A stretch of 64,000 nucleotides of DNA, taken from positions 62,001-126,000 of the forward strand of contig NZ_JACYHF010000001.1 of assembly GCF_016482685.1 (NCBI RefSeq), given 5' to 3'. Origin of the DNA: Streptomyces sp. DSM 110735. GTDB taxonomy: Bacteria; Actinomycetota; Actinomycetes; Streptomycetales; Streptomycetaceae. Under the pieces are notes generated by a model. The model was not told where the DNA came from, ran no database searches, and was given only the letters and a program-made list of their open reading frames with translations. A program made the translations under genes and the position numbers. The first letter of the stretch is position 1. The number at the start of each line of letters is the position of its first letter. Below are positions 43,398 to 52,729 of the stretch, piece after piece.

Positions 43398-43769
43398 TCA
43401 CCGCACCGTCACGGTAACGAGTCCGGGACCCGGGAGTTTCGTCGGAGCGGTGTCGCCGTACCAGGAGAACTCCAGGGCCGAGAGCCTGCCGTCGCTCACC
43501 CAGACCAGCAGTTCGCCGAACAGTTCGCCGGAATCGTCCGTGACCGTACCGGTGGCAGGGATGACGCCGTCCTCGATTGCCGCTGCCGGAACACCGGGTG
43601 GCACGTCCAGATCGATGCTCGGGGAATCGCTCCCCCAGGTGCGGGTGACGCGGGTCTGCGCCAGTTGGTTCCTCAGCCCCTGCGCGCCCGGGAACTCCAC
43701 CGAGAGGAGCTTGACGAGGACGCGCTGTTCGAGGGGGGAGAGCGGTCTGGTGGCAGGGCGGTCCGTCAT
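43398..43769 (-). CDS. Probable immunity protein for the adjacent Rhs toxin tip
   Basis: 123 aa, ATG 43769 overlapping the toxin-tip stop (ATGA). The protein is acidic and mixed alpha/beta, containing SPLEQRVLVKLLS, LLVWVSDGRLSALEFSWYGD and VTVTV strands. I do not recognise the family by name; the call rests on gene order, since immunity genes normally follow their polymorphic toxin at once. Confidence 0.6.
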   Translation of the reverse strand: MTDRPATRPLSPLEQRVLVKLLSVEFPGAQGLRNQLAQTRVTRTWGSDSPSIDLDVPPGVPAAAIEDGVIPATGTVTDDSGELFGELLVWVSDGRLSALEFSWYGDTAPTKLPGPGLVTVTVR

Positions 43770-44131
43770 GGTGTCTTTCCTGGGAACTTGTCCTGGATGA
43801 ACGCGGTTCCGACGCGGGGTATCCCCTTGACCATGGCACCGCGGATGGTGACCAATTCTCCGTCGATAAGGTCGTCGCTCTCCCCGAGGCTGTTGACGAT
43901 GCGCCGGAACGCTTCGGCGCGTCCTCCCGAATTCTTCACTATCTCCTCGAAGTCGTGCTTCGGAGGATCAATGACGCGTTCGAGCTTTCGCGGCGTATTG
44001 TTCATCTCGAAGGCCTTGTCGAGCGCCTCCTGAGTGCACTTCACCAATCCCGTCGGGTCGATCCATCGGAAGGGGTCGAACGGGTGGCGGGCAGGCGTGC
44101 AGAGCCCTTCGGGTGCACGCCCTTGAGCCAA
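43766..44131 (-). CDS. Orphan Rhs/polymorphic toxin C-terminal fragment
   Basis: 121-aa frame. FDPFRWIDPTGLVKC is the end of an Rhs core (the usual PFRWIDPxGL junction), and the ~90 residues after it form a variable toxin tip (FEEIVKNSGGRAEAFRRIVNS, LVTIRGAMVKGIPRVGTAF). No Rhs repeats or delivery module lie upstream, so it is a displaced tip, as in orphan toxin-immunity cassettes exchanged by recombination. Toxin activity is not identifiable. The N-terminal ~15 residues are probably spurious. Confidence 0.65.
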   Translation of the reverse strand: MAQGRAPEGLCTPARHPFDPFRWIDPTGLVKCTQEALDKAFEMNNTPRKLERVIDPPKHDFEEIVKNSGGRAEAFRRIVNSLGESDDLIDGELVTIRGAMVKGIPRVGTAFIQDKFPGKTP

Positions 44132-44273
44132 CCCGCTCCCCGAACCCCGCCCATGCCATGCGACACCAACCGAGCTAACCCCTCCGACCTGCGGAAACGC
44201 GATCGAAGCTGGCCTGTTCGTGCTGGGGTGGGTGGATCTCCTCGGTCTGGAGGTCTGCGGCCGCTCGAAGCCC

Positions 44274-44885
44274 TCAGGGGCCGACGCTCACCTCGGTGGA
44301 GCGGATACGGCGGGAGCGCCACCAAGCCCAGACCGTGTGGCCCACGAGGGCGACCGCGACGGCGATGGCCGTGAAACGGACGGTGGTCCAGGTGGTCAGG
44401 ACGACTTGGTTCGGTCCGCGTGACTCCGTGCGCAGGCGCATGGACGTCTCGTAGAAGGCCACCAGGGGAATGAGCAGCCGGAAGAACAGGCCGCCGATGC
44501 CCGGTACGCGTGCGATGTTTCCCAGGAGGCCGAGGGGTGCTCCGAAGACCAGTGCCAGCATGCCCCAGAGGGCGATTCCGGATGATCCCGCGCCCGAGGA
44601 ATCCAGTCCGCTCAGGGACGCCAGGCTTGCCTTGGTGAGGTAGTAGGTCACGACACCGATGGCCAGTCCCAGGGGCGCGAGAACGACCGATTCGATTTTG
44701 GACCGGCGGAAATAACCCACCAGGAACGCGTAACAGGCCCACGGCCACCCACCGGTGAAAACGGCGCCCACGGCCTCACCCGGAAAACCGCCCCACCGTT
44801 CGGCGGCAGGTCCGGCCAGGCCGAGCAACAAGCCGAGCGCGAGTGGCATCGCCCACGACACGGCCCGAGCACCCCAAAAGTTCAC
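44274..44885 (-). CDS. Integral membrane protein next to the lactococcin-like gene
   Basis: 203 aa with about five hydrophobic segments (WAMPLALGLLLGLAG; VVLAPLGLAIGVVTYYL; IALWGMLALVFGAPLGLLG; LLIPLVAFYE; FTAIAVAVALVGHTVWAWW). No catalytic motif. It lies 30 bp downstream of the secreted peptide gene on the same strand; immunity or export of that peptide is a fair guess. It resembles uncharacterised Streptomyces membrane proteins. Confidence 0.65.
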   Translation of the reverse strand: MNFWGARAVSWAMPLALGLLLGLAGPAAERWGGFPGEAVGAVFTGGWPWACYAFLVGYFRRSKIESVVLAPLGLAIGVVTYYLTKASLASLSGLDSSGAGSSGIALWGMLALVFGAPLGLLGNIARVPGIGGLFFRLLIPLVAFYETSMRLRTESRGPNQVVLTTWTTVRFTAIAVAVALVGHTVWAWWRSRRIRSTEVSVGP

Positions 44886-44915
44886 TGTAGGTCAACCCTC
44901 GTACGGCGGACAGAT

Positions 44916-45374
44916 TCAGGCGTTGTCGTAATACGCAAAGCAGGTCCATGCCGCACCCTGGGTCGAGTTGGCGTAGGAGGTCGCCCCCTTCGCCACCCAG
45001 CCGCTGGGATGGTCGACGTTCTGGACCCTGACCGTCGACTTGTGCTTCACGTCCGCGATGTAGTTCGAGTAGCACTTCTTTCCGGCCGACACGAGATCGT
45101 ACCCGTAGCACCATTTGCCGTGGGTCACGTTCTCGCAGGTATTGCCTTTCGGCTGCACGGCGGAATCCTTGATTTCCAGCCTTACCACGCCCCACTCGGA
45201 GGGGTTGCCCAGCTCCGCGGGCGGCTTGACCCCGTCACCTCTTTTGTGGATGACGGGCTTCCCAGGTATGAGGCTGCTCTGAGAGCCGTGGGCGGACGCC
45301 GGCGTGGCGAATCCGGAAACCGCGAGCGCGGCGCCCGAAATACCGAAAAGTATTGCCTTTCCGAACTTCTTCAT
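44916..45374 (-). CDS. Secreted lactococcin-972-like protein
   Basis: 152 aa. A Sec signal peptide (MKKFGKAILFGISGAALAVS, cleavage after ASA near residue 28) precedes a domain with GKWCYGYD, CYSNYIADVKHKSTVRV and a terminal AYY. These match the W-x-YG, SNY-H-ST and YY pattern of the lactococcin 972 family, bacteriocins that block septum formation by binding lipid II. Four Cys could form two disulfides, unlike the Cys-free original. No dedicated ABC transporter follows, so function as a bacteriocin is uncertain. Confidence 0.65.
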   Translation of the reverse strand: MKKFGKAILFGISGAALAVSGFATPASAHGSQSSLIPGKPVIHKRGDGVKPPAELGNPSEWGVVRLEIKDSAVQPKGNTCENVTHGKWCYGYDLVSAGKKCYSNYIADVKHKSTVRVQNVDHPSGWVAKGATSYANSTQGAAWTCFAYYDNA

Positions 45375-45584
45375 GCTGTCCCTTCCCCGTTCCCCGCCGT
45401 CGCGGGTTCCAAGGGATCCTCTACGAGGGTGCTGTGGCGGTCAAGGCTTGACCGATTTACGGCCACGAAACGGCCAGAAACGGTTATCGGGCGGCGCTAT
45501 TCACGAGCGTGGTCATGAACGCGTGGCCTTGCTGCGGTCCGGAAATTCCCTGCGGGCAGCGGGCGGAGCGTTGATAGTGGGCGG

Positions 45585-46283
45585 ATGGAGCTGGTGGAGA
45601 TCGCGCGGGAGCTGGTGCTGGAGCGGCATCCCAGCGCCAGGGCCGCGTTTCTTGGGGGCAGTGTCGTTACGGAGCGGCGGACGGCGATGTCGGATCTTGA
45701 TGTCGTCGTACTGCTCGACGGGGAGCCCGCGCCGTATCGGGTGAGTTTTCGCGGGTCGGGGTGGCACGTGGAGATGTTTGTGCATACCGAGGCGTCGTGG
45801 GGGGATTTTGTCGGGCGGGAGGTGAGGGCGGGGCGGTCGCCGTTGCTTTTTATGTGTGCGGAGGGGGAGTTGCTGTTCGATGTGGATGGGGTGGGGGCGC
45901 GGATCGCCTCCGAGGCGCGGGAGTTGGTGGAGGCCGGGCCGCCTGTGGTGTCGCGGGACGAGGTCGACGACCTTCGGTATGCGCTCACCGATCTGCTCGA
46001 TGACCTCGCGGGGAGTGGGGACCCGGGTGAGCGGTTGTTCATCGGTACCGAACTTGCCCGGCGAACCGCCGAGTTGGCTCTTGTTGTTCGGCGGTCCTGG
46101 CGTGGGGGTGGGAAGTGGCTCGCTCGGCGGTTGGAGGGGGCTGTGCCGGGGTTGGGGGAACGGCTCCGGTGTGGGGTGAGGGAAGTGCTCGATGGGCGGG
46201 ACGAGTTGCTTGTGTCCGTTGTGGATGAGGTGTTGGGGGAGGTGGGTGGGCGGTTTTGGGTCGGGTATCGGCGGGGTGGGTGA
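45585..46283 (+). CDS. Nucleotidyltransferase-domain protein
   Basis: 232 aa. FLGGSVVTERRTAMSDLDVVVLL gives the GS...DxD signature, followed by FRGSGWHVEMFVHTE where a third acid may lie. It is unlike the two island copies in sequence. The family includes aminoglycoside nucleotidyltransferases and uncharacterised relatives. It lies alone between the lactococcin-like gene and the hydrolase. Confidence 0.8.
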   Translation: MELVEIARELVLERHPSARAAFLGGSVVTERRTAMSDLDVVVLLDGEPAPYRVSFRGSGWHVEMFVHTEASWGDFVGREVRAGRSPLLFMCAEGELLFDVDGVGARIASEARELVEAGPPVVSRDEVDDLRYALTDLLDDLAGSGDPGERLFIGTELARRTAELALVVRRSWRGGGKWLARRLEGAVPGLGERLRCGVREVLDGRDELLVSVVDEVLGEVGGRFWVGYRRGG

Positions 46284-46385
46284 GCCGGCGTCCAGTACCG
46301 CCACACCGTTGAGCATCTCCGCCCGCGCCCTTACGCTCGGCTGCCCCCCGTAGGGGAACCGCCCTTAGCGTGAAGGAGCCCTCGC

Positions 46386-47210
46386 GTGCCCTTGATTGAC
46401 GTCAATGGTGTTTCGGTCCACTACACCGACACCGGGGCGCCGCCCGGGAAGCCTGACGCGCCTGTCGTCGTATTCGGGCATGGGCTGCTGTTCAGTGGGT
46501 GGATGTTTCATCCGCAGGTGGAGGCGCTGCGGGGGGAGTATCGGTGTGTGACTGTCGACTGGCGGGGGCAGGGGGAGACTCCGGCGGCGGCGGGTGGGTA
46601 CGACATGGACAGCCTTACCGCGGATGCCGTCGCGCTGATCGGGGCGCTCGGGCTCGGGGTTGTGCATTACGTCGGACTGTCCATGGGCGGGTTCGTCGGG
46701 CAGCGGATCGCGGCGCGGCACGGGGAGTTGCTGCGGTCGCTGACGTTGCTCGACACCAGTGCGGAGGTCGAGGATCCCGCGAAGGTCGGGGAGTACCGGC
46801 TGCTGGCCAGCGTCTATCGGGTCACCGGGGTGCGACCGGTGCTGGGGCGGGTCAAGGCGGAGATGTTCGGGCCCGAGTTCCTCGCGTCTCCGGCGAGCGG
46901 ACCCGTGGTCGAGGAGTGGGTGCGGCGGCTGCGGCGCTGTCGGCGGTCGGGCATACGGAAGGCGGTGCTCGGGGTGGTCGAGCGGCCGAGCGTGATCGCC
47001 GAGCTGGGTCGTATCTCCGTGCCCACGCTGGTCGCCGTCGGTGCTGATGACACCGCCACTCCCGCCGTCGAGTCGGAGCGGATCGCGGCGGGTGTGCAGG
47101 GGGCTCGGCTGGAGGTGGTGCCGGGGGCGGGGCACAGCAGCACGGTGGAACAGCCGGTGGTGGTGAGTGAGTTGATACGGGAGTTCCTGGGGGCGGTCGA
47201 CGGGGGGTGA
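46386..47210 (+). CDS. Alpha/beta-fold hydrolase
   Basis: 274 aa from GTG preceded by AAGGAG. FGHGLLFSGWMF forms the oxyanion region, GLSMGG the nucleophile elbow, DWRGQGET the early loop, VGADDTATP the acid and GAGHSS the catalytic His. The substrate is unknown; the family includes esterases and haloperoxidase-like enzymes. Confidence 0.9.
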   Translation: MPLIDVNGVSVHYTDTGAPPGKPDAPVVVFGHGLLFSGWMFHPQVEALRGEYRCVTVDWRGQGETPAAAGGYDMDSLTADAVALIGALGLGVVHYVGLSMGGFVGQRIAARHGELLRSLTLLDTSAEVEDPAKVGEYRLLASVYRVTGVRPVLGRVKAEMFGPEFLASPASGPVVEEWVRRLRRCRRSGIRKAVLGVVERPSVIAELGRISVPTLVAVGADDTATPAVESERIAAGVQGARLEVVPGAGHSSTVEQPVVVSELIREFLGAVDGG

Positions 47211-47222
47211 GGGGAGTCCCGG

Positions 47223-47765
47223 CTACGCGTCCTCCGACGCGCGGTCCGCTCGCCTCAACTCCCCTGCGGTCAGCACCGCGTACGCCGCGCCGACGTAGAG
47301 CACGCCCGGGAGCAGGAGCCAGGTGCGGCCCTCGTCGTGGCGGACGGCTCGGTACTGGGTCCGGGAGATCTCGACGGTGTGGCGGGTCAGTGGGCTGGTG
47401 TCGAAGGCGTAGTAATGGCCGTTCTTCTCGCGGGCGTTCTGGAGGCTGCCGCCGCCGGAGATGGTGAGTGCCAGCAGGGTGGCGCCCGCCAAGCCTGCCA
47501 GGGCCAGGGCCAGTTGCACCTTGGCGGGGAGGCAGCGGAAAGCCTGCCAGGTGGTGTGGCGGTCCGCCCGGGCGAGAAAGGCGCGGATTCCGGCGGACAG
47601 GAAGGTCGGGATCAGCAGGGCGAGGATCGCCGCCGTGAGCCAGGTGAGGGCTGTCGGCGGTATGCGAAGCGCCACGGCGGGCAGCCAGGTCAGGGCTGTC
47701 AGCGCCAGCAATGTCAAACCCAGTGCGTAGGCGAGGGCGCCGTGCGCTTTGAAGGTCCACCCCAT
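47223..47765 (-). CDS. Membrane protein, DUF3592-like
   Basis: About 180 aa from ATG 47765 (an upstream start at 47813 is possible). Four hydrophobic segments (AYALGLTLLALTALTWL; ALTWLTAAILALLIPTFL; LALALAGLAGATLLAL; LLLPGVLYVGAAYAVL) flank an extracytoplasmic beta-rich loop (NGHYYAFDTSPLTRHTVEIS). No function can be assigned. Confidence 0.7.
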   Translation of the reverse strand: MGWTFKAHGALAYALGLTLLALTALTWLPAVALRIPPTALTWLTAAILALLIPTFLSAGIRAFLARADRHTTWQAFRCLPAKVQLALALAGLAGATLLALTISGGGSLQNAREKNGHYYAFDTSPLTRHTVEISRTQYRAVRHDEGRTWLLLPGVLYVGAAYAVLTAGELRRADRASEDA

Positions 47766-47826
47766 GGCGGGAGCTTGGCACAGGGTGGAGTCCGTCATCG
47801 TCCGGACCGGCATCCCTTACTCGTTC

Positions 47827-48970
47827 TTAGCGAGTCAGGTCCAGCAACTCGCCGAAGGGGGAGGGGAAGTGGCGCCAGGCTGGGCGGCCCGCCTCGTACT
47901 CCTCGTTCGTCAGGAGGCAGGAGTCCAGGAGCAACTCCAGGGCTTCCGCGTCCAGTTCCGGGGATGTGAACGTCAAGTGCTGGCAGCGGTCGCCGTGTTC
48001 CGGGTGCCAGTCCACCGCTGCCGCCAGGCGGCGTTCGACGGGGACGAAGTCCCACGCCGCGTCCGGGAGCGCCGCCAGCCACGGGCCGGCCGGCTCCACG
48101 CAGAGGGCGCCGCCCGCCGCTTCCCAGGAGAGGAGGGTGTCGGGGTGGTCCGCGAGCCAGAAGCGGCCCCGGCTGCGGGTGGCGGCGCAGGTCAGGTCCT
48201 CCAGGGCGGTGTAGAGGCGGTGGGGGTGGAAGGGGCGGTCGCGGCGCCAGACGAAGGTCGACACCCCGTGGGCGTCGCAGTCCTGCGGGAGCAGCGCGGT
48301 CGCGGGCTGCCGCCGCCGTCGCGTCGAAACCGCTCAGGAGGGCTTCGCCCAGTCGCGACGTCCCGATCGTCAACTTGCGGGCGCCTGATGTTAGTTGGGT
48401 CAGTAGCGCCGCGTCCTCCGCCGACTCCCCCGGCAGCTTCGCCACTACCGTCGGGTACTCCAACTGCCTCGCGTACGTGTCCCCCACCGTCCGCCGGTCC
48501 GTCGGCGCGGCGGCCAGACCGACCTCCGCCAGGTCGTCGCCGTTGGCGAGGTAGGGGAGGATCAGCGCCGGGTCCACCGCCGTCGCCACCCCGGTCAGGG
48601 TCAGCGGGGCGCCCGCCGCGGCGATCACCGGGGCCATGGACTGGGGTTCCACCGAGTCCCACAGCTCCACCACGGCCAGTCGGTAGCGGAACTGCTCTGC
48701 CAGGCGCACGAGTTCGGGTACGAGGTGCTCGCGCAGGGCGCAGCAGGCGCAGTCGTTGACCAGCGGGGCGTCGCCGCTGGTCAGCAGCCCCGTGGCGTCC
48801 CGTACCGTCCACCGCACCGCGCTCTCCGTCGCCGACGTGAGGTCGTGGTGGAGGACCACCGTGCCGGGGACCGTACGGAGGATCTCCGCCACGGCGGCAC
48901 GGCGGGCGTCCGCGTGGAGCCCGGCGACGAGTGCCACGGGGAGGCGGGGCGTCGTGGGGGCGCCGGTCAT
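47827..48970 (-). pseudogene. CobW/COG0523-like protein, frameshifted
   Basis: The N-terminal part (48970 to ~48300) has [17 protein letters not shown] at the Walker A position, without the GK(S/T), and the CxCC motif as [16 protein letters not shown]. The C-terminal domain ([17 protein letters not shown] ... FPSPFGELLDL) continues in another frame from about 48290 to 47827. A net one-base loss or two-base gain between 48290 and 48320 separates them. The CobW C-terminal fold is complete across the two. COG0523 proteins act as zinc metallochaperones and are often Zur-controlled, which fits the L31B-L33 operon upstream. Sequencing error is possible. Confidence 0.7.
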
Positions 48971-49340
48971 CGGTCACCCCTTTCGCGTCCGGCGCCTTCG
49001 CCTCCGGCGCCCTCATGCCCCGCGCCCTCACGTCCCGCGCCCTCACGTCCCGCGCCCTCACGCCCCGCGCCCTCACGCCCCGCGCCTCCCCGCGCGCCCC
49101 GCCCCCGTACCTCCGCTCGAACCTCTCCACCCGTCCCGCCACGTCCAGCACCCGTCGCGTGCCGGTGTAGAAGGGGTGGCTCGCCGAGGAGATCTCGACG
49201 TCGATCACGGGGTACGTGCGACCGTCCTCCCACTCCACGGTCCGTTCGCTCGTCGCCGTCGACCTGGTCAGGAAGGCGAAGCCCGCCGCGCGGTCGCGGA
49301 AGACGACCGGGGCGTACTCGGGATGGATTCCTCGCTTCAT
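48967..49340 (-). CDS. rpmE2: Ribosomal protein L31 type B (zinc-independent) with repeat tail
   Basis: The conserved ~85 residues run from [16 protein letters not shown] through [13 protein letters not shown] to [11 protein letters not shown] and contain no cysteine, marking the zinc-free paralogue used under zinc limitation. After that the frame enters 15-bp repeats ([19 protein letters not shown]) and never stops before 48192. In the neighbouring frame the sequence ends at TGA 48967, overlapping the CobW-like ATG at 48970, the expected operon geometry. A small indel near the repeats is therefore likely and the true tail is uncertain. It follows L33 by 5 bases. Confidence 0.75.
49007..49086 (+). 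repeat. 15-bp tandem repeat in the L31B tail
   Basis: About five copies of CGCGCCCTCACGTCC with C/T variation. The unit is a multiple of three, so copy-number change would lengthen the basic tail without shifting frame. Slippage here could also explain the frame problem of the gene. Confidence 0.75.
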
Positions 49341-49345
49341 CGGGT

Positions 49346-49510
49346 TCAGCGCTCCTCGCGGAAGTCGACGTGGCGGCCCGCGACCGGGTCGTACTTGCGC
49401 AGCGTGAGGCGGTCGGGGTCGTTACGGCGGTCCTTGCGGGTGACGTAGGTGTAGCCGGTGCCCGCGGTGGACCTCAGCTTGATGACGGGACGGAGTTCGT
49501 TGCGTGCCAT
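49346..49510 (-). CDS. rpmG: Ribosomal protein L33 (zinc-independent)
   Basis: 54 aa, [20 protein letters not shown] at the start and [14 protein letters not shown] at the end, matching L33 along its length. It has no cysteines, so it is the zinc-free paralogue. It is the first gene of the minus-strand L33-L31B-CobW operon, divergent from L28-S14 across a Zur-like box. Confidence 0.92.
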   Translation of the reverse strand: MARNELRPVIKLRSTAGTGYTYVTRKDRRNDPDRLTLRKYDPVAGRHVDFREER

Positions 49511-49525
49511 GACTCGGACCATACA

Positions 49526-49546
49526 TGAAAGTGGTTCTCATTTTCA
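49526..49546. promoter_or_regulatory. Zur-box-like operator between divergent ribosomal genes
   Basis: An AT-rich imperfect palindrome (TGAAAGTGGT at 49526, then CTCATTTTCA) in otherwise GC-rich DNA. Seven of ten arm positions pair. It resembles actinobacterial Zur boxes of the TGAAAATGnTTTTCA kind. Its place between rpmG and rpmB, both zinc-free paralogues, is where Zur normally represses in both directions. Confidence 0.7.
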
Positions 49547-49627
49547 TTTAGCTGGTAGCGTGCTCCGCGTCGCATCGACCACACCGTCCACCGGTCGACC
49601 CCAGCAGCCACACCAGGAGGCACCCCC

Positions 49628-49864
49628 ATGTCCGCCCACTGCCAACTCACCGGTCGCAGCCCGGGGTTCGGGCACCGCGTCTCGCACTCCCACCGCCGTA
49701 CCAAGCGCCGCTTCGACCCGAACATCCAGCGCAAGCGCTACTGGCTGCCCAGCGAGGGTCGCCATGTGCGGCTGACGCTCTCGGCCAAGGGCGTGAAGAC
49801 GGTGGACACGATCGGGATCGAGGCGGCGGTGGCGCGCATCCGCGCGCGGGGAGGGAACGTCTGA
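49628..49864 (+). CDS. rpmB: Ribosomal protein L28 (zinc-independent paralogue)
   Basis: 78 aa. [15 protein letters not shown], the [20 protein letters not shown] core and [16 protein letters not shown] are L28 hallmarks. Only one Cys is present, so no zinc ribbon. AGGAGG precedes the ATG. The stop overlaps the S14 start. Confidence 0.92.
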   Translation: MSAHCQLTGRSPGFGHRVSHSHRRTKRRFDPNIQRKRYWLPSEGRHVRLTLSAKGVKTVDTIGIEAAVARIRARGGNV

Positions 49865-50169
49865 TGGCGAAGAAGAGCAAGATCGCGAAGAACGAGAAGC
49901 GGCGCCTGGTGGTGGCGCGTTACGCCGCGCGCCGCGCCCTGCTCAAGGCGGTCATCGCGTCGACGCGTTCCAGTGATGCCGAAAAGGCGGCGGCTCAGCG
50001 GGAGTTGCGGCGCCAGCCCCGGGACGCGAGTGCCACCCGGGTGCGGAACCGGGACGCCGTGGACGGGCGCCCGCGCGGGCATCTGCGAGCCTTCGGGCTG
50101 TCCCGCATCCGGGTACGGGAGCTGGCGCACGCGGGCGAGCTGCCGGGGGTGACCAAGAGCAGTTGGTGA
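49864..50169 (+). CDS. rpsN: Ribosomal protein S14 (long, zinc-independent form)
   Basis: 101 aa, [20 protein letters not shown] to [20 protein letters not shown]. No CxxC pairs, as in the zinc-free S14 paralogue that replaces the zinc form when zinc is scarce. Co-transcribed with L28. Confidence 0.92.
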   Translation: MAKKSKIAKNEKRRLVVARYAARRALLKAVIASTRSSDAEKAAAQRELRRQPRDASATRVRNRDAVDGRPRGHLRAFGLSRIRVRELAHAGELPGVTKSSW

Positions 50170-50239
50170 ACCCCGGACCACCGCCCCTCCTCAGCCACGG
50201 CGGCGTCAGACCCGCCCCGCCTCCTCAGCCACGGCGGCG

Positions 50240-51418
50240 TCAGCCCCGCCCCCGCCTCCTCCGCTCCCCCAGCACCACCACCGCCCCCACCAGCACCGAC
50301 ATCACGCACCCCGTGGCCAGCACCGGGCTCGGTGTGAAGGTCACCGCCAGCACCGCGAGGATCCCCGCGCCCCACACCACGTCCAGCGCACCCCCGCGCC
50401 CATGGCGGTGCAGGAGGCGCAGGACCAGGAGGTACAGCGCCACCGGGACGGTGTACGCCGCCGCCACCGCGAGCCTGCTCAGGTGGGCGTGACCGGTCAG
50501 GTGGGCGATCTCGACCGCCAGTCCCGCACCCGCGGCAGCCGCCGAGGCGAAGACGACGTAGTGGCCGTAGCCCCACAGGAGGGCCGTGCGCAGGGAGGTG
50601 AGGCGTTCGGCGGCGTCCTGGGTGAAGTAGAGCCACCACATCGCGAAGACGGTGAGGATGCCGCCGACGACCAGCGGGGCGATGTCGCCGAGGGAGACGG
50701 CGGTGTCGAGGGCGGTGCGTACGGTCGCCGTCGCCGCGGTGATGGACTCGCCCAGCACGATGAGGGTGAACAGGCCGTACCGCTCGGCGATGTGGTGCGG
50801 GTGCCAGGTGGTGCGTTCGGCGCGCTCGGCCCAGGCGGGTACGGCGAGTTCCGCGACGGCGAGGACGAGGAAGGACGGCAGACCCAGGTCGTGGGGCAGG
50901 GCGAGCCGGGCGACCCAGCCGATCTGGACGACGAGGATGCCGGTCGCGTAGCGCAGGCTGGAGCGGCGGCGATCGGGGTCGGAGCGGGCGGCGCGCAGCC
51001 ACTGGCTGACCATGGCCAGCCGCATGACGACGTAGCCGTAGGTGACGACCGCGAAGTCGTAGTGCTCCAGCGCCTTGGCGGTGCCGGCCGCCATGACGAG
51101 GGCGCCGGTGATCTGGATCAGGGTGAGGACGCGGTACGGCACGTCGTCGGTGTCGTAGGCGGAGGCGAACCAGGTGAAATTCATCCACGCCCACCAGATG
51201 GCGAAGAAGACGAGCGCGTAGCCGAGCACGCCGTGTCCGGTGTGGCCGCCCGCCAGCTCGTGCTCGAACGCCGCGGCTGCCTCCGCGACCGCGGTGACGA
51301 AGCAGAGGTCGAAGAACAGCTCCAGGACGGTGGCGACGCGGTGCCGCTCGTCGGTGGGGCGGGCGACCATGGGGCGGTACCAGGACCTGCCGTTTCCGAT
51401 GGGTTGTGACTGGTTCAT
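50240..51418 (-). CDS. ltrA: Low temperature requirement protein A (LtrA) family membrane protein
   Basis: 392 aa from [10 protein letters not shown] (ATG 51418). It contains the family motifs [32 protein letters not shown] and [15 protein letters not shown], with about eleven membrane segments. Function is unknown; Listeria ltrA mutants grow poorly in the cold. It is divergent from the SnoaL-like gene. Confidence 0.9.
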   Translation of the reverse strand: MNQSQPIGNGRSWYRPMVARPTDERHRVATVLELFFDLCFVTAVAEAAAAFEHELAGGHTGHGVLGYALVFFAIWWAWMNFTWFASAYDTDDVPYRVLTLIQITGALVMAAGTAKALEHYDFAVVTYGYVVMRLAMVSQWLRAARSDPDRRRSSLRYATGILVVQIGWVARLALPHDLGLPSFLVLAVAELAVPAWAERAERTTWHPHHIAERYGLFTLIVLGESITAATATVRTALDTAVSLGDIAPLVVGGILTVFAMWWLYFTQDAAERLTSLRTALLWGYGHYVVFASAAAAGAGLAVEIAHLTGHAHLSRLAVAAAYTVPVALYLLVLRLLHRHGRGGALDVVWGAGILAVLAVTFTPSPVLATGCVMSVLVGAVVVLGERRRRGRG

Positions 51419-51512
51419 GCCGGACACCGTAGTGGCGGCGCCCGCACCGGGCTCGGATGCGATCACTCGCCGTCGCGCGGTGCAATGGAGGACCCCAGCC
51501 CCTGGAGTTGTC

Positions 51513-51983
51513 ATGGCCGACGCCCGCCCGCCGCTTCCCCCCTTCACCCGCGAGAGCGCCGTCGAGAAGGTACGGCTCGCGGAGGACGGCTGGAACTCGC
51601 GCGATCCGGAGAAGGTCGCCCTCGCCTACTCGCCCGACAGCCGCTGGCGCAACCGCGCCGAGTTCCTCCGCGGCCGGGACGAGATCGTCGCCTTCCTCAC
51701 CCGCAAGTGGGCCCGCGAACTCGACTACCGGCTGATCAAGGAGCTGTGGGCCTTCACCGGGGACCGGATCGCCGTGCGGTTCGCGTACGAGTGGCACGAC
51801 GACTCCGGCACCTGGTTCCGCTCCTACGGCAACGAGAACTGGGAGTTCGACGAGAACGGCCTCATGCGGGTCCGGCTCGCCTCCATCAACGACCTGCCGA
51901 TCACCGAGGACGAGCGCACATACCACTGGCCACTCGGCCGACGCCCCGACGATCACCCGGGGTTGTCGGACCTCGGGCTCTGA
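51513..51983 (+). CDS. SnoaL/DUF1348-like (NTF2-fold) protein
   Basis: 156 aa from ATG 51513. [40 protein letters not shown] and [15 protein letters not shown] are characteristic of DUF1348 proteins with the cone-shaped NTF2 fold. No catalytic role is established. It overlaps no other gene. Confidence 0.88.
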   Translation: MADARPPLPPFTRESAVEKVRLAEDGWNSRDPEKVALAYSPDSRWRNRAEFLRGRDEIVAFLTRKWARELDYRLIKELWAFTGDRIAVRFAYEWHDDSGTWFRSYGNENWEFDENGLMRVRLASINDLPITEDERTYHWPLGRRPDDHPGLSDLGL

Positions 51984-52004
51984 GGTCCGGTCCTCAGACG
52001 GTCC

Positions 52005-52379
52005 TCAGACCCAGATCGCCTCCGCCACCGCCGTTCCCACGAACGCCGCTCCCAGCCCCGCCACCAGGCTGGCGACCACGTTGGCGGCGGCGAGGAAGCG
52101 GGCGCCGTCCTCTGCCAGGCGGAGGGTTTCGAAGGAGAAGGTGGAGTACGTGGTCAGGGCGCCGCAGAGACCGGTGCCGAGCAGGAGCTGGACGTTGCCG
52201 GACGCCGCGCCCGCGACCACCGCGCCGGTCAGGAGACCGAGGATGAAGCAGCCGATCACGTTGACGGTGAAGGTGCCCCAGGGGAACACGGCGTCGTGGC
52301 GTTTCTGCACGAAGCGGTCGGTCAGGTAGCGCAGCGGGGCGCCCGCCATGCCTCCGACGATCACCAGCAGCCAGTTCAC
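52005..52379 (-). CDS. crcB: Fluoride channel FluC/CrcB, copy 1
   Basis: 124 aa, four membrane helices. [26 protein letters not shown] and TTYSTFSFE are the conserved CrcB segments; the TTYSTFSFE region carries the phenylalanines of the fluoride path. Two paralogues in one operon may form a heterodimer. Overlaps the DUF190 gene (ATGA). Confidence 0.9.
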   Translation of the reverse strand: MNWLLVIVGGMAGAPLRYLTDRFVQKRHDAVFPWGTFTVNVIGCFILGLLTGAVVAGAASGNVQLLLGTGLCGALTTYSTFSFETLRLAEDGARFLAAANVVASLVAGLGAAFVGTAVAEAIWV

Positions 52380-52729
52380 GCGTGCCTCTCCTTGCCCACG
52401 TAGCGGATGACCTCGCAGTCGTCCAGGATCACCAGCCCCGAGGACACCAGCTCGTCCAACTGGGGCAGGAACGCCCGCACCCGGTCCTCCGTGTCCACGA
52501 TCACGATCGCCACCGGCAGGTCCTCGTTGAGGGACAGCAGCCGGGCGGTGTGGATCAGGGAGGTCGCGCCGAAGCCCTCGATGCCCCGGAAGACGCTCGC
52601 GCCCGCGAGTCCGGCCGCGTGCGCGCGGTGGACGATCTCGCTGTAGAGCGGCTTGTGGTGGTAGGTGTCGTGCTCACCGATGAAGATCGTCACCCGCAGG
52701 GCGTCTCCGGTCAGCCGTGTCGCCGTCAT
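52376..52729 (-). CDS. DUF190 family protein
   Basis: 117 aa from ATG 52729. [33 protein letters not shown] and [19 protein letters not shown] match DUF190, a PII-like ferredoxin-fold family often placed between two crcB genes. It may regulate the channel by ligand binding, which is inference. Confidence 0.88.
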   Translation of the reverse strand: MTATRLTGDALRVTIFIGEHDTYHHKPLYSEIVHRAHAAGLAGASVFRGIEGFGATSLIHTARLLSLNEDLPVAIVIVDTEDRVRAFLPQLDELVSSGLVILDDCEVIRYVGKERHA

